Below, one piece after another: positions 22,467 to 34,445 of a DNA stretch of 64,000 nucleotides. Below the pieces are notes generated by a model that saw only the letters and a program-made list of their open reading frames with translations, did not search any database and was not told the origin of the DNA. The stretch is from Bubalus kerabau (Eukaryota; Chordata; Mammalia; Artiodactyla; Bovidae): NCBI RefSeq assembly GCF_029407905.1, contig NC_073628.1, positions 88,718,501 through 88,782,500 on the forward strand, given 5' to 3'. The translations under genes and the position numbers were made by a program. Position 1 is the stretch's first letter; every line of letters begins with the position of its first letter.

Positions 22467-23477
22467 AGTCCAGAAAAATAAATGACCCAATCAAAAAATG
22501 GGCCAAAGAACTAAATAGACATTTCTCCAAAGAAGACATACAGATGGCTAACAAACACATGAAAAGATGCTCAACATCACTCATTATCAGAGAAATGCAA
22601 ATCAAAACCACTATGAGGTACCATTTCACACCAGTCAGAATGGCTGCGATCCAAAAGTCTACAAGTAATAAATGCTGGAGAGGGTGTGGAGAAAAGGGAA
22701 CCCTCTTACACTGTTGGTGGGAATGCAAACTAGTACAGCCACTATGGAGAACAGTGTGGAGATTCCTTAAAAAACTGGAAATAGACATGCCTTATGACCC
22801 AGCAATCCCACTGCTGGGCATACACACTGAGAAAACCAGAAGGGAAAGAGACACGAGTACCCCAATGTTCATCGCAGCACTGTTTATAATAGCCAGGACA
22901 TGGAAGCAACCTAGATGTCCATCAGCAGATGAATGGATAAGAAAGCAGTGGTACATATACACAATGGAGTATTATTCAGCCATTAAAAAGAATACATTTG
23001 AATCAGTTCTAATGAGGTGGATGAAACTGGAGCCTATTATACAGAGTGAAGTAAGCCAGAAAGAAAAACACCAATACAGTATACTAACGCATATATATGG
23101 AATTTAGAAAGATGGTAACAATAACCCTGTGTACGAGACAGCAAAAGAGACACTGATGTATAGAACAGTCTTATGGACTCTGTGGGAGAGGGAGAGGGTG
23201 GGAAGATTTGGGAGAATGGCATTGAAACATGTAAAATATCATGTATGAAACGAGTTGCCAGTCCAGGTTTGATGCACGATACTGGATGCTTGGGGCTGGT
23301 GCACTGGGACGACCCAGAGGGATGGAATGGGGAGGGAGGAGGGAGGAGGGTTCAGGATGGGGAACACATGTATACCTGTGGTGGATTCATTTTGATATTT
23401 GGCAAATCTAATACAGTTATGTTAAGTTTAAAAATAAAATAAAACTAAAAAAAAAATTAAAAAAAAAAAAAAAAAAG
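22467..23477 (+). mobile_element. 5'-truncated young L1
   Basis: About 1 kb comprising the ORF2 C-terminus (open to its natural stop at 23107), a 330-bp 3' UTR with a G-rich tract at 23329-23350, and an A-rich tail (23435-23476). It is the least diverged L1 in the window. I could not define a clean target duplication because the left flank is a microsatellite. Confidence 0.95.
22544..23107 (+). pseudogene. L1 ORF2 C-terminal domain, uninterrupted
   Basis: This 187-residue frame is the C-terminal end of L1 ORF2p, the L1 endonuclease/reverse transcriptase. The Cys-rich motif CX3CX7HX4C is intact at C44, C48, H56 and C61 (CWRGCGEKGTLLHCWWEC). The frame continues through YDPAIPLLGI, MEYYSAIKKN and LEPIIQSEVSQ to the terminal THIYGI and stop. 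The first Met is internal to ORF2, not a true start. The endonuclease and RT domains are missing because the element is 5'-truncated, so it encodes no active enzyme. Confidence 0.92.
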
Positions 23478-23795
23478 AAATATATCACCTCAGGAAAAAA
23501 AGATGAAGGTGATGATGCAATAAGGAGCTTAGGCATTCAAATGTTCATTTCAAGGAACGTTTAGTCTTCATGTATCTTTAATTTCCCTGCATGATTCCTT
23601 TAAGAGCTCAAATAATTGGTTCAGATGATTTTAGACAGTTAGCAAATACATATTTTAAAAACCTTCATATTTTTTTCATTCTTCTCAGATTGTCATGATG
23701 ATTTCTTAGAACTTAAAAGAAAATATGCTACAGATATTCAGAAAATTTTAGCAATATAAACCACCTCTGATTTTCATTCTGTACATAAACACCAA
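23478..23795. other. Unique sequence
   Basis: No gene or named repeat seen. Confidence 0.5.
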
Positions 23796-24190
23796 GGGGA
23801 GAGTGTTATGATCCAAAGACTCAGGCATTGTAGAACAGCAGACCTGGATTCCACTGTGAGAATTATTTCACTTAAAATGTTTTTACTGTGTTTATTTATT
23901 TAGCTGTTCTGGGTCTTCATTGCTTCAGGGGCTACTCTCTAGTTTCAGTGCGTTGGCTTCTCTCTGCAGTCATTTCTCTTCTTGCAGCTCCTGGGCTCTC
24001 ACACGCAGACTCTGTAGTTATGGTGCATAGGTTTAGTTATCCCACAGCATATGGAATCTTCCTGGACCAGGGATCAAACCTGTGTCCTCTGCATTGGCAG
24101 GTGGATTCTTTACCACTGAGCCACCAGGGAAGTCCCAAGAGTGATTTCACTTTTGCTAAGCTTTGATTTCCTATCTATAAAACAGCTTTG
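23796..24190 (+). repeat. MIR SINE split by a CHR SINE
   Basis: The left part (gtagaacagcagacctggat) and the right part (tgctaagctttgatttccta, tctataaaacagc) are consecutive portions of MIR, separated by the SINE at 23874-24143. Confidence 0.65.
23874..24143 (-). mobile_element. CHR-type tRNA-derived SINE
   Basis: Reverse complement: ttagctgttctgggtcttca, the cttgcagctcctgggctct block, and ccaccagggaagtccc at the tRNA-like end. A 9-bp target duplication, atttcactt, is at 23865-23873 and 24144-24152. Confidence 0.85.
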
Positions 24191-24737
24191 CTTACTGATT
24201 AGTTCAAGAATTGAAAGGTAAAAAGCATGCAAACTGTGGCACATAAGCTGCTAAACATTAACTATTTTCAGTGAACAATTGTCAAATGACTATAGACATT
24301 TTTAAAAATCTTGATCAGAATTTTAAAAATCTTGACAACGTCTACCAGATTATCCTCTTCACTTCTCTGTTGATTGTCTCTACTTCTGGCCTTCCAACCC
24401 GAAGTGAAAGCATTGTATGCCCTTCTCTCTTTAGAGAAGCAAGATTTTCATTTACAATCTCTATTCTCTGAGAGACTGAAAAATGTTATTCTTGTGTAGA
24501 CTCTATGACTTGTTGTGGTTGTTGGAGTGGGAGTGACATTCTCTTGTGACTTTGCACTTACTAAGTCAGAGGGGAAGTCCCTGAAGGGCTCCCTTAATGT
24601 CACTGAATGCTACTGCTCTGACCACCGCTGAAAGATGGTTCATGGAAAAAGATATTAAACAGCTAAATTGGACCATTACCTACTTAATGAATCACCATGA
24701 GAACTGAGTATCTTTCGAGAGATTTTTTTTTTAAGGT
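24191..24737. other. Unique sequence
   Basis: No recognised gene. The small frame at 24271-24471 shows no domain. Confidence 0.5.
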
Positions 24738-24749
24738 ACCTTGAAAATA

Positions 24750-24961
24750 GGGGCTTCCCAGGTGGCTCAGTGGTAAAGAATCTGCCTACCAAGGCAGAAG
24801 ATGCAAATTCAGTCCCTGGGTCAGAAAGATCCCCTAGAGGAGGAAATGGCAAACCACTCTAGTATTCTTGCCTGGGAAACGCCATGGACAGAGGAGCCTG
24901 GTGGGCTACAGTTCAAGGGTCACAAAGAGTCAGACACGACAGAGCAACTGAACATGCATGC
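24750..24961 (+). mobile_element. BOV-tA SINE
   Basis: Complete copy (ggggcttcccaggtggctca to agacacgacagagcaactga) with a perfect 12-bp target duplication, accttgaaaata, at 24738-24749 and 24962-24973. Confidence 0.96.
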
Positions 24962-24973
24962 ACCTTGAAAATA

Positions 24974-25584
24974 TATGGGTCAGGTTTTTAACCATTTATT
25001 CTATGCTTTCTGGTTAGTGAACAAGTTGTTGGACACATTTCCTAATAAAGTCCAAACCCAGGAGTACTTCCTTGTATAAAAATATATTATCCAAGGGAAA
25101 AAATGGTTCCTAGGGTCCTATGATCTCTCACAGGGTCTTGGACTTTGCTTTACTTCCTTTCTCTTCTCTTTGTGATTAAAACAAAGATGCAAAATCAAAA
25201 CAAAATCCTGGAAACTAATCAGCGACTCTACTGAGAGCTTTCATTTCACTCAAAAGGGCAAATACAAGTAGATTTATTTTCCCAGTTTTACCCTGCATCC
25301 AGCATGTATGGATAGTCTATTTTCTCAATGTATAAGTAAACCATTCTAGTCATAATAAAATGTACATGAATGCCCAAGTTCATAGACATGTTCACCGACT
25401 CCAAAGGGAATTTCTCAAGCTAGTTGAGATTGCTAGTAGTCCTTCTAGATTTTAAATACCAGGGAGTTTCACTGTTTCATTTCCTTATTAGGATGGTATG
25501 GTATAATCTTAGCCACATATATTCTCTCTATCTCTTGAATTCCATTATTTTCCTGAGTCCACACTCAGATAAATAAAGCCCACA
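24974..25584. other. Unique sequence
   Basis: No recognised gene or repeat. Confidence 0.5.
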
Positions 25585-26160
25585 GTTTATTTTATTGGGC
25601 TCCAAAATCATGGCAGATGGGGACTGCAGCCAAGAAATTAAAAGACACATGCTCCTTGGAAGAAAGGCTATGACAAACCTAGATAGCATATTAAAAAGCG
25701 GAGACATTACTTTGCCGACAAAGGTCCATACAGTCAAAGCTATGGTTTATCCAGGAGTCATGTATGGATGTGAGAATTGGGCCGTAAAGAAAGCTGAGTG
25801 CTGAAGAATTGATGTTTTTGAACTGTGGTGTTGGAGAAGACTGTTGAGTCACTTGGACTCTCAGTCCTAAAGAAAATCAGTCCTGACTATTCATTGGAAG
25901 GACTGATGCTGAAGCTGAAAGCTCCAATACTTTGGCCACCTGATGCGAAGGACTGATTCACTGGAAAAGACCCTGATGCTGGGAAGGATTGAAGGCAGGA
26001 GGAGAAGGGGATGACAGAGAATGAGATGGTTGGATAGCATCACCAACTCGATGGACATGAGTTTGAGCGAGCTCTGGGAACTGGTGATGGAGAGGGAAGC
26101 CTAGCGTGCTGCATTCATGAAGTTGCAGAGAGTCGGACACAACTGAGAGAATGAACTGAA
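25585..26160 (+). mobile_element. BovB LINE 3' fragment
   Basis: Plus-strand BovB from gggctccaaaatcatggcag to the 3' end (gagtcggacacaactgagag), about 575 bp. It encodes GDCSQEIKRHMLLGRKAMTN and then VMYGCENWAVKKAEC before a stop. That stop arises at 25799-25804, where the CGCCGA site has become TGCTGA. Confidence 0.95.
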
Positions 26161-26735
26161 CACTCAGATGATGAAAGGAACATTTAGATTAAAAATAAAT
26201 AATTATAACTAGTAATTGTATTCTGCACATTATTAATCCTCCATTTCATACCTTATGAGGACAGCTCTTCATTCTTGAAATTCATTGTTGAGAGTCATGG
26301 TCTGCAGAGAGTAAGTAGGAGTTTAAAGTGGTTGGTACCTGATGATAGGTTTTTGTCAGAGATTGCTGGAGTAAATTGAAAGCAAATGTCCTGGCTTATC
26401 TGAAGGACCCAATTCTCTCCCCAGATGTGAGAAAGTACATGCATTCAACTGAACTAGAGCGTGAAAGTATTTGAATTAAATTAGGGTTGGAAAGAGACTG
26501 AACCTCTCTCTCATTGACAACACAGTGGGATATGATCTTCAGTAAATGACAATCACATGCATATTCCTCCAAGCTCTAATAACCCACTGTTCTCTTGCCC
26601 ATTGAGGGTCCAAAAACAAAGAACTCTTGATCAAGGCACAGACCATAGCATTTCTATTGTTTACTTCTGATCCTCTGGAGTCATTGGTTTAAGGTTACAT
26701 AGATTTGAGAGGGGAAGGGATTCAGTCATATAAGA
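26161..26735. other. Unique sequence
   Basis: No recognised gene or repeat between two BovB copies of the same orientation. Confidence 0.5.
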
Positions 26736-26737
26736 GG

Positions 26738-27215
26738 GGTCCATATAGTCAAAGCTATGGTTTTTCCTGTAGTAATATACGGATGTGAGATTTGGACCAT
26801 AAAGAAAGCTGAGCGCCAAAGAATTGATATTTTCAAATTGTGGTGCTGGAGAAGACTCTTGAGAGTCCCTTGGACAGAAAGGAGATCAAACCAGTCAATC
26901 CTAAAGGAAATCAACCCAGAATATTCATTGCAAGGGTTTGTGCTGAAGCTGAAGCTCCAATACTTTGGCCACTTGATGTGAAGACCCAACTCATTGGAAA
27001 GGACACTCATGCTGGGAAAGATTGAGAGCAGGAGAAGGGGGTGACCGAATACGAGATTGTTGGATGGCATCGTTGATTCAATGGACATGAATTGAATCAA
27101 TGAACATGAGTTTGAGCAAGCCCCAGGAAACAGAGAAGTACAGGGAAGCCTGGCATGCAGCAGTCCATGGGATTGAAAACAGGTGGACACAACTTAGTGA
27201 CTGAACAACGACAGC
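26738..27215 (+). mobile_element. BovB LINE 3' fragment
   Basis: Plus-strand BovB starting at ggggtccatatagtcaaagc. The C-terminal frame is open from 26757 to 26981 (AERQRIDIFKLWCWRRLLRV, LKLKLQYFGHLM). The 3' part has a local duplication of aatggacatga / gaacatgag near 27080-27110. Confidence 0.93.
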
Positions 27216-27938
27216 GTTAAAGAGGCAAGAAAAACAATATTGCAAGGATTGGAGGGGAAGACAAGAGACTAGGCAAGTTGCAAAGCAGAGGCAATTTGGG
27301 ATAGAGTCCTAGAAAAATAGGACTTACTTCACAAGACTAGGGGAGAGCTGAACAATAAATACTAGGCCAAGATAAGAATGAGTGCCCTATTTGATTAGCC
27401 TTAAAGAATCTCCTCTTTGTGAGAATCAGATGGACCAGAATAAAATGTCTCCAACCAGGAGGCAACTTGCATCCACCTAACTCATTAACAGGAAGTCTAG
27501 TCTAACGAGCAATATCCCAGATAAGGCTGATTTGGGTGTCATTGTCCCCTCAGTATCTGCTGGGTGTCTCTAAGGACCAAAAGCATCTTAGCGTACTTAA
27601 CCTGTCAATCATTAGGAAAGGAGCAAAGAGGGGAGCAGTCTGGATTCTGGAAGCAAAAGTCACCAGGGAAATGGAGCTTGGCTCAGTTTTGTGTCCCTGT
27701 TATTTCTCTCAGGCCAGCAGACCAGGGCTTTTGGTTATCCTTAGATCTGAGTTGGGAATGGATGCATAGATCCTGGTGAGCATCACAAAACTTCCTGGAA
27801 AAGCTTTTGAGCCAAAGCTGTCACTTAAGCAATTTAGTACATCCAGGGGGCATCGCTACCTTTCATTGTCCCAGCTGGCTTGTATGCAGTTTTGGTGTGT
27901 GATTAAGGGAGGGTAGATTAATGTCCTTTGGACAACAG
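27216..27938. other. Unique sequence
   Basis: No recognised gene. Two overlapping frames at 27536-27779 have no domain. Confidence 0.5.
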
Positions 27939-28088
27939 TTCAGTTCAGTTTAGTTCAGTGGCTCAGTCGTTTCCAACTTTTTGTGACCCCATGGACTGCA
28001 GGACACCAGGCCTCCCTGTCCCTCACCAACTCCCGGAGTTTACTCAAACTCATGTCCATTGAGTCGGTGATGCCATTCAACCATCAAT
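27939..28088 (-). mobile_element. Short BovB 3' end (about 150 bp)
   Basis: The terminal cagttcagtttagttcagtg tail, the gtgaccccatggactgcagg block, and a break at gatgccattcaaccatc. Confidence 0.92.
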
Positions 28089-28601
28089 GACAACAGTATC
28101 CATCCATAAACGACAACGATACAGTTTATTTCTTAAGAGTACTATCAACATGATTTGTGGCTAGCTTTCCAAATGAGCTGTAACTTTCAGGAGAAGCCCG
28201 TACTTCACCCTGGCAATGAATACATTCTTTGCCTTGAGGATTCTAAAACCAGTTTCAACCTAAGATAGCAGCTAGAAGGGGGGAAAAATTCCCAGTGCCT
28301 CCTCTCAAACTATGAGACTTGGTGCACAGAAACATACATGGACAGGCCCAAGGGCCAGGACCACGTTGTGTCCTCTGCTCCATGCCCAAGCCTGGCATGT
28401 AGTAAATACTCCATAACAACTGATAAATAAATGAGTATAAGAAATGATCGGATGAATGACTATAAATTCTTTAAGCATTAGATTCAAGCTCATTTGTAAA
28501 CTTAATGGTAAAGTTTAATCCAAATAATCATTTTACTTGTATTTATCTGCAGAATTTCTTCAAGGGTCAAGAAAAAAAAAATAAGAGGAGTAATGTGGGA
28601 A
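28089..28601. other. No gene; possible L2-like tail
   Basis: About 28370-28440 (cccaagcctggcatgtagta, aatactccataacaact) recalls an L2 3' end. The remainder is unassigned. Confidence 0.4.
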
Positions 28602-28809
28602 GTGCTTCCCTGGTGGCTCAGTGGTAAAGAATCTGCCTGCCAATGCAGGGGATGAGGGTTCAATCCCTGGGTCGGAAAGATCCCCTGGAGAAGGAAACAG
28701 CACCCCACTTCAGTATTCTTGCCTGGGAAATCTTATGGGTGGAGGACCATGGTGGGCTACAGTCCACAGGGTTGTGAAGAGTTAGATACAACTGAGTGAC
28801 TGAACAACA
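28602..28809 (+). mobile_element. BOV-tA SINE
   Basis: Complete copy from gtgcttccctggtggctcag to gagtgactgaacaacaa. The B box has decayed to ggttcaatcc. Confidence 0.93.
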
Positions 28810-29157
28810 AATTGTTTAAGCCACCCAGTCTGGGAAACTTTGCTCTGGGCAGCACTAGCAAACTAACAGACTCTCCTTTCTGCAACCTCTATTTACTCCT
28901 CCCCTGCCCCAACCAGGAGTAGCTTACTCTCTCTGACCTCCCAGGTCTTCTCAGCAGAACTGCTTCATCTGAGGCTGTGTCTACTACACAGGACTCCAAG
29001 TTCTAGAGTCCTTTGATTCAATTCAGAGATCAGCTGCCACTCCCGCTCATGTAAGAGGTGCTGTCACAGCACCAAGGAGCAGAGAAGATGCTTTGTCATG
29101 GTTCTCACAGCACCATCTCAGTTGACCTCTCTCTAGGTCAGTCTCGTTGGAGTTTGC
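28810..29157. other. Unique sequence
   Basis: No recognised gene or repeat. Confidence 0.45.
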
Positions 29158-29592
29158 TCAATTCAGTTCAGTCGCTCAGTCGTGTCTGACTCTTTGCGAC
29201 CCCATGAATTGCAGCACGCCAGGTCTCCCTGTCCATCACCAACTCCCGGAGTTCACTCAGACTCACGTCCATCGAGTCAGTGATGCCATCCAGCCATCTC
29301 ATGCTCTGTCGTCCCCTTCTCCTCCTGTCCCCAATCCCTCTCAGCATCAGAGTCTTTTCCAATGAGTCAACTTTTCGCATGAGGTGGCCAAAGTACTGGA
29401 GTTTCAGCTTCAGCATCATTCCCTCCAAAGAAATCCCAGGGCTGATCTCCTTCAGAATGGACTGGTTGGATCTCTTTGCAGTCCAAGGGACTCTCAAGAG
29501 TCTTCTCTAACAACGCAGTTCAAAAGCATCAATTCTTTGGCACTCAGCCTTCTTCACAGTCCAACTCTCACATCCATACATGACCACAGAAA
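29158..29592 (-). mobile_element. BovB LINE 3' fragment, little diverged
   Basis: Reverse complement. It begins at the ttcagttcagtcgctcagtc tail and extends to the cacatccatacatgaccaca block. The minus-strand frame 29497-29168 encodes the conserved C-terminal segment LKLQYFGHLMRKVDSLEKTL ... DRETWRAAIHGVAKSQTRLSD with its natural end. CpG content indicates a fairly young copy. Confidence 0.96.
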
Positions 29593-30521
29593 AAACCAAG
29601 GTAAATATAATAAACTTATCAACAAATTCCTATCTGGATTATCATGGATCTTCTAGTCTAAATGCTTCCTCTAGGAATGTACTTCAACAAGGTACTCTTG
29701 AGATGAGGAACATTATCTCATTTATTCAACATTTAGTGAAGTACAAGGCATGTTGAAGATGCTCAACAAATCTTGTTTCTAGAATCAAAGTGTTTTGCTT
29801 CCTTTTAGACACTTTAGATGACTGAGAGCTCATTACTTATAGACATGACAATTTCTTAGTGTACATATTTAGGAAATGCACATTATAATTAGCATATTAT
29901 AAATATAATTTAGATTAAAATTATAAAAAGGAAATAATCATTTCTTATTTATAGCTTTGGAATAATATTATTTCAATTGGATTTAGCTCTGATATATGAA
30001 AATAATTTAATTTCTCTTAGACTTCAAACCTATTATTTAATCATCAGATATCTTTTGACACCCTACTGCATATTATAGGTACTGGTACAGAGGGCTGAAG
30101 AGACCACAGCTAGAGAAAGTCTGTGTGCATCAGTGAAGATCCAGTACAGTCAGAAAATAAATAAAATACAGAAAAGGAAAATCTTAAAAAAAAAAAAAGA
30201 AATTATCATTAACATTGTAGGATGCTTTTCCTGTTTGATAAACTATAATTTTATCTATTCCTCTTGAGAGGATATGTTTTCTGGTCCAGGTGTCCATGAG
30301 CCTCTTTTCTGCCAAGACTGTGCCTGGCTTGAATTTCAGATGGTGCAATTCTTCCAACATCCCTCAGAATATATGTGTACATTCCTGAGTGGCTAATATT
30401 GTATATCCTAACATCTTTTTTTTTTCTTATAGCCTTTTCACATATGAGATGGGATTCTCAAATAATAAGAGCACATTTACAACTATATGAGAATCCATCT
30501 TTTAGGAGAAAGAAAATCCAT
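29593..30521. other. Unique AT-rich sequence
   Basis: No recognised gene or repeat. Confidence 0.5.
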
Positions 30522-30523
30522 CA

Positions 30524-30684
30524 AGAGGAGAAGGGGGTGACAAGGATGAGATAGTTGGCTGATCCAAAGGACATGAGTTTGAGCAAACTCAGGGAGATAG
30601 TGAAAGACAGAGAAGCCTGACTTGCTGCAGTTCACGGGGTCACAAAGAGTCGGACATGACTTAGCAACCGAACAACAACAACAT
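30524..30684 (+). mobile_element. Short BovB 3' end (about 160 bp)
   Basis: Starts at gaggagaagggggtgac and ends in the tail ttagcaaccgaacaacaaca. Confidence 0.9.
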
Positions 30685-31344
30685 ACCTTATATCTTCCTT
30701 TGTTAGTTCCCAGCCCTAATAGAGCTTAATCAGAACTTGACTTTCAACCTAAAATGTTATTTGATTATGGCTATATCCTCACTCCCATCCTAGATTGTAA
30801 GCTCCTAGGGTCACTATTCAGGATTGAATCATCCTACACATCACCCAAGACTGAGACCTCTTCATTTAGCTGTTTTTCTTGGTCTTTCCAAACCCTCAGC
30901 ATTGCCACATCACCACCACGGGGTGAGTACATGGTAAATGTTAGGACTAATGGTCTAAGTCAGGGGAAAAAAATAACAATAAAAATAAGTATATGTTTTG
31001 GCCCAAAGGGGGATTTATTTTACATTATTTTCTGCCTTATTATAAAATATTGAATGGCTTGTGCTACAGGGATCTGGAGAAGATGTCTTTCTAATCATGC
31101 TTTAGGTTAAAAAAGAAACAGATCGATCAAGAGTCATCTGACACTTGGTTTGGGAAATGCCAGAGACCTAGAGTCTTTATAGAACATTGTTAATTAGTAA
31201 GTTGTACCTTGCATGAGGTTTTGAGTGTTTTATAACAGTCATGGCTTTTGTTTACAGTTTTCTTTAGCTCTTTTAGAAGTTGATCGCTTTTGGCAGGCTA
31301 CTTATTTGGCTACTGAATTGCATTCATTCCATTCAAAAGGGATT
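30685..31344. other. Unique sequence
   Basis: No recognised gene. A possible weak L2 trace (tagattgtaagctcctaggg) lies at about 30790. Confidence 0.4.
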
Positions 31345-31553
31345 GGGCTTCCCTGGTGGTTCAGATGGTAAAGAATCTGCCTGCAATGCAGGAGATCCAG
31401 GTTCGATCCCTGGATTGGGAAGATTCCCTGGAGAAGGGAATGGCAACCTACTCTAGAACTCTTGCCTGGAAGGTCCTATGGATAGAGGAACCTGGCAGGC
31501 TAGAGTCCAAGGGCTTACAAAGGGTCGGACATGACTGAGTGACTAACACACAC
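31345..31553 (+). mobile_element. BOV-tA SINE with intact B box
   Basis: Complete copy. GGTTCGATCC is intact at 31400-31409, and the A-box region (tggttcagatggtaaagaat) is near consensus. Confidence 0.94.
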
Positions 31554-31559
31554 AAGGAA

Positions 31560-31640
31560 AAGGATCATGTCATGTTTAATGCTGTATTCCAACATTTGGC
31601 ACAGTGCCTGCCACATAGAAGTGCTCGTGGATATTTATTC
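31560..31640 (+). repeat. L2 LINE 3' remnant
   Basis: The text ttggcacagtgcctgccaca followed by tagaagtgctcgtggatatt fits the L2 3' end. Confidence 0.55.
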
Positions 31641-32199
31641 AGTTTATTAGGAATTCCAGAGTATATAGATGTTTCCTGGAAATGTTTCTGCTTATAGTCT
31701 TATGTTGGTCACATTGTATTGAAGCTTGAAAAGTGTCTCATAACTTTGGGCCATTTTAAGCACTTCTCTAAGATTCTCAAGTTGCCCAAGGGGTTTAATC
31801 TGGGAGCAAGCACCCTGTCCTACACACTCCATGGGACTAGGAGTTCCTGACCAAGTCTTGACTCTCAGAGAACAAGAATCTCTTCTAAGCTTATTTTTAA
31901 AATAATTATTTGGCACAGTATATACAATTAAGTGGTCAAAATATGTTTGTGGGTGGCAAGGAATAAATGTATTATGAGAAAAGGAATTATGCCAGTTCTA
32001 TGACTGTGAACACTAGAGCCCTGAGTATTCAAAGCTTTAAAGATTTGTTCCTTGTTCAGAGTCAACTTCTAAAGATTCAGCTATTAGTACTATTGTTAGA
32101 TACTGATGATAATACCAGCTGGTATAGACTTGACTTACAGCATTAACTATCTGTCGAAGAGGATCACGTGGCATACTGGGACTGAACTCACTTCTATTG
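31641..32199. other. Unique sequence
   Basis: No recognised gene or repeat. Confidence 0.45.
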
Positions 32200-32410
32200 C
32201 TTGCTGTTGTTTTCAACTGTTTAGTCGTGTTCAACTCTTTGTGACCCCATGGTCTGTAGCCCACCAGGCTTCTCTCTCCAGGGGATTTCCCAGGCAAGAA
32301 TACTGGAGTGGGTTCCAATGTCCTTATCCAGGGGATCTTCTTGACCCAGATTGAATCTGCATCTGCTCCAGTGACAGGCAAGTTCTTTACCACTGAGCCA
32401 CCAGGGAAGC
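32200..32410 (-). mobile_element. BOV-tA SINE
   Basis: Reverse complement, from gttttcaactgtttagtcgt to gccaccagggaagc. It directly abuts the next BovB. Confidence 0.9.
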
Positions 32411-32820
32411 TATTCTGTTTTCAGTTCAGTTCATTTCAGTCACTCAGTCGTAGCCGACTCTTTGTGACCCCATGGACTGCAGCAGGCCAGGCTTCCCTGT
32501 CCATCACCAACTCCCAGAATTACTCAAACTCATGTCCATTAGTCAGTGATACCATCCAACCATCTCATCCTCTATCATCCCCTTCTCCTCCCACCATCAA
32601 TCTTTCCTAGCATCAGGGTCTTTCCCAATGAGTCAGCTCTTCGCATCAGGTGGCCGAAGTATTGGAGTTTCAACTTCAGCATCAGTCCTTTCAATGAATA
32701 TTCAGGACTGATCTCCTTTAGGATGGACTGGTTGGATCTCCTTGCTGTCCAAGGGACTCTCAAGAGTTTTCTCCAACACCACAGTTCAAAAGCATCAATT
32801 CTTTCTTTATAGTCCAACTC

Positions 32821-33570
32821 TCACATCCATACATGACTACTGGAAAAACAATAGCTTTGACTAGATGGACCTTTGTTGGCAAAGTAATGTCTGCTTTTTA
32901 ATATGCTGTCTAGGTTGGTCATAACTTTCCTTCCAAGGAGAAAGCATATTTTAATTTCATGGCTGCAGTCACCATCTGCAGTGATTTTAGAGCCCCCCAA
33001 AATAAAGTTTCTCACTGTTTTCATTGTTTCCCCATCTATTTGCCATGAAGTGATGGGACCAGATGCCATGATCTTAGTTTTCTGAATGTTAAGTTTTAAG
33101 CCAACTTTTTCACTCTCCTCTTTCACTTTCATCAAGAGGCTCTTTAGTTTTTCTTCGCTTTCTTCCATAAGGGTGGGGTCATCTGCATATCTGAGGTTAT
33201 TGCTCTTTCTCCTGGCAATCTTGATTCCAGCTTGTGCTTCATCCAGCCCAGAGTTTCTCATGATGTACCCTGCATAGAAGTTAAATAAGCAGGGTGACAG
33301 TATACAGCCTTGATGTATTTCTTTCCCTATTTGGAACCAGTTTGTTGTTCCATGTCCAGTTCTAACTGTTGCTTCCTGACCTGTATACAGATTCCTCAAG
33401 AGACAGATCAGGTGGTTTGGGATTCCCATCCCTTGAAGAATTTTCCACAGTTTGTTGTGATCCACACAGTCAAAGGTTTTGGCATAGTCAATAAAGCAGA
33501 AGTAGATGTTTTTCTGGAACTCTCTTGCTTTTTCGATGATCCAATGGATGTTGGCAATTTGATCTTTCCT
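32821..33570 (-). pseudogene. BovB reverse transcriptase palm domain
   Basis: In the active element this RTE-clade enzyme performs target-primed reverse transcription of BovB RNA, and probably of BOV SINE RNA. The frame carries motif A (FIDYAKTFD, encoded about 33460-33510) and GQEATVRTGHGTTNWFQIGKE. Motif B follows as QGCILSPCLFNFY, then the YADD catalytic box in LRYADDPTLMEES (residues 93-96 of the piece 33465-32821). The following KVGLKLNIQKTKIM is also present. The 33465 start is GTG and only marks where the annotated piece begins, since the frame is open upstream. The frame ends near the VWM at 32821 after an indel, so no functional protein results. Confidence 0.9.
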
Positions 33571-33608
33571 CTGCCTTTTCTAAAACCAGCTTGTACATCT
33601 GGAAGTTC

Positions 33609-34302
33609 TCAGTTCACATATTGCTGAAGCCTGGCTTGGAGAATTTTGAGCATTACTTTGCTAGCGTGTGAGATGAGTGCAACTGGGTGGTAGTTTGAGC
33701 ATTCTTTGGCATTGCCTTTCTTTGGGATTGAAATGAAAACGGACCTTTTCCAGTCCTGTGGCCACTGCTGAGTTTTCCAAATTTGCTGGCATATTGAATG
33801 CAGCACTTTCACAGCATCATCTTTTAGGATTTGAAATAGCTCAACTGGAATTCCATCACCTCCACTAGCTTTGTTTGTAGCAATGCTTCCTAAGGCCCAT
33901 CCACTTGACTTTGTGTTCCAGGATGTCTGGCTCTAGGTGAGTGATCACACCATCATGATTATCTGGGTCATGAAGATCTTTTTTGTACAGTTCTTCTGTG
34001 TATTCCTGCCACCTCTTCTTCATATCTTCTGCTTCTGTTAAGCCCATACCATTTCTGTCCTTTATTGTGCCCTTCTTTGCATGAAATGTTTCCTTGGTAT
34101 CTCTAATTTTCTTGAAGAGATATCTAGTCTTTCCCATTCTATTGTTTTCCTCTATTTCTTTGCATTGATCACTGAGGAAGGCTTTCTTTTCTCTCCTTGC
34201 TATTCTTTGGAACTCTTCATTCAAATGGATATATCTTTCCTTTTCTCCTTTGCCTTTCACTTCTCTTCTTTTCTTAGCTATTTGTAAGGCCTCCTCAGAC
34301 AA
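33609..34302 (-). pseudogene. BovB RT N-terminal part and linker, broken
   Basis: Two frames. 33812-33609 encodes WPQDWKRSVFISIPKKGN and SNYHPVALISHASKVMLKIL, the N-terminal RT blocks that hold the template. 34302-33865 encodes a Lys/Glu-rich linker (KERYIHLNEEFQRIARREKK, TRYLFKKIRDTKETFHAKKG) that joins the missing endonuclease to RT. A frameshift between 33812 and 33865 separates them. No endonuclease residues remain. Confidence 0.88.
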
Positions 34303-34445
34303 CCATTTTGCCTTTCTTTTTCTTGGGGATGGTCTTGATCACTGCCTCCTGTACAATGTCATAAACCTCCGTCCATAGTTCTTCAGGCACTTTATCAGAT
34401 CTAATGCCTTGAATCTATTTGTCACGTCCACTGTATAATCATAAA

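Larger units (their letters stand above)
32418..34445 (-). mobile_element. BovB LINE, longest copy (about 2 kb)
   Basis: Reverse-complement BovB from the 3' tail (cagttcagttcatttcagtc) through the C-terminal region and RT to the linker between endonuclease and RT. It ends near tgtcacgtccactgtataat. It is 5'-truncated, so the apurinic-type endonuclease is absent. Several frameshifts break the frame, including a 4-nt loss near 33570 (gatctttcc where other copies have gatctctggttcc). Confidence 0.95.
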
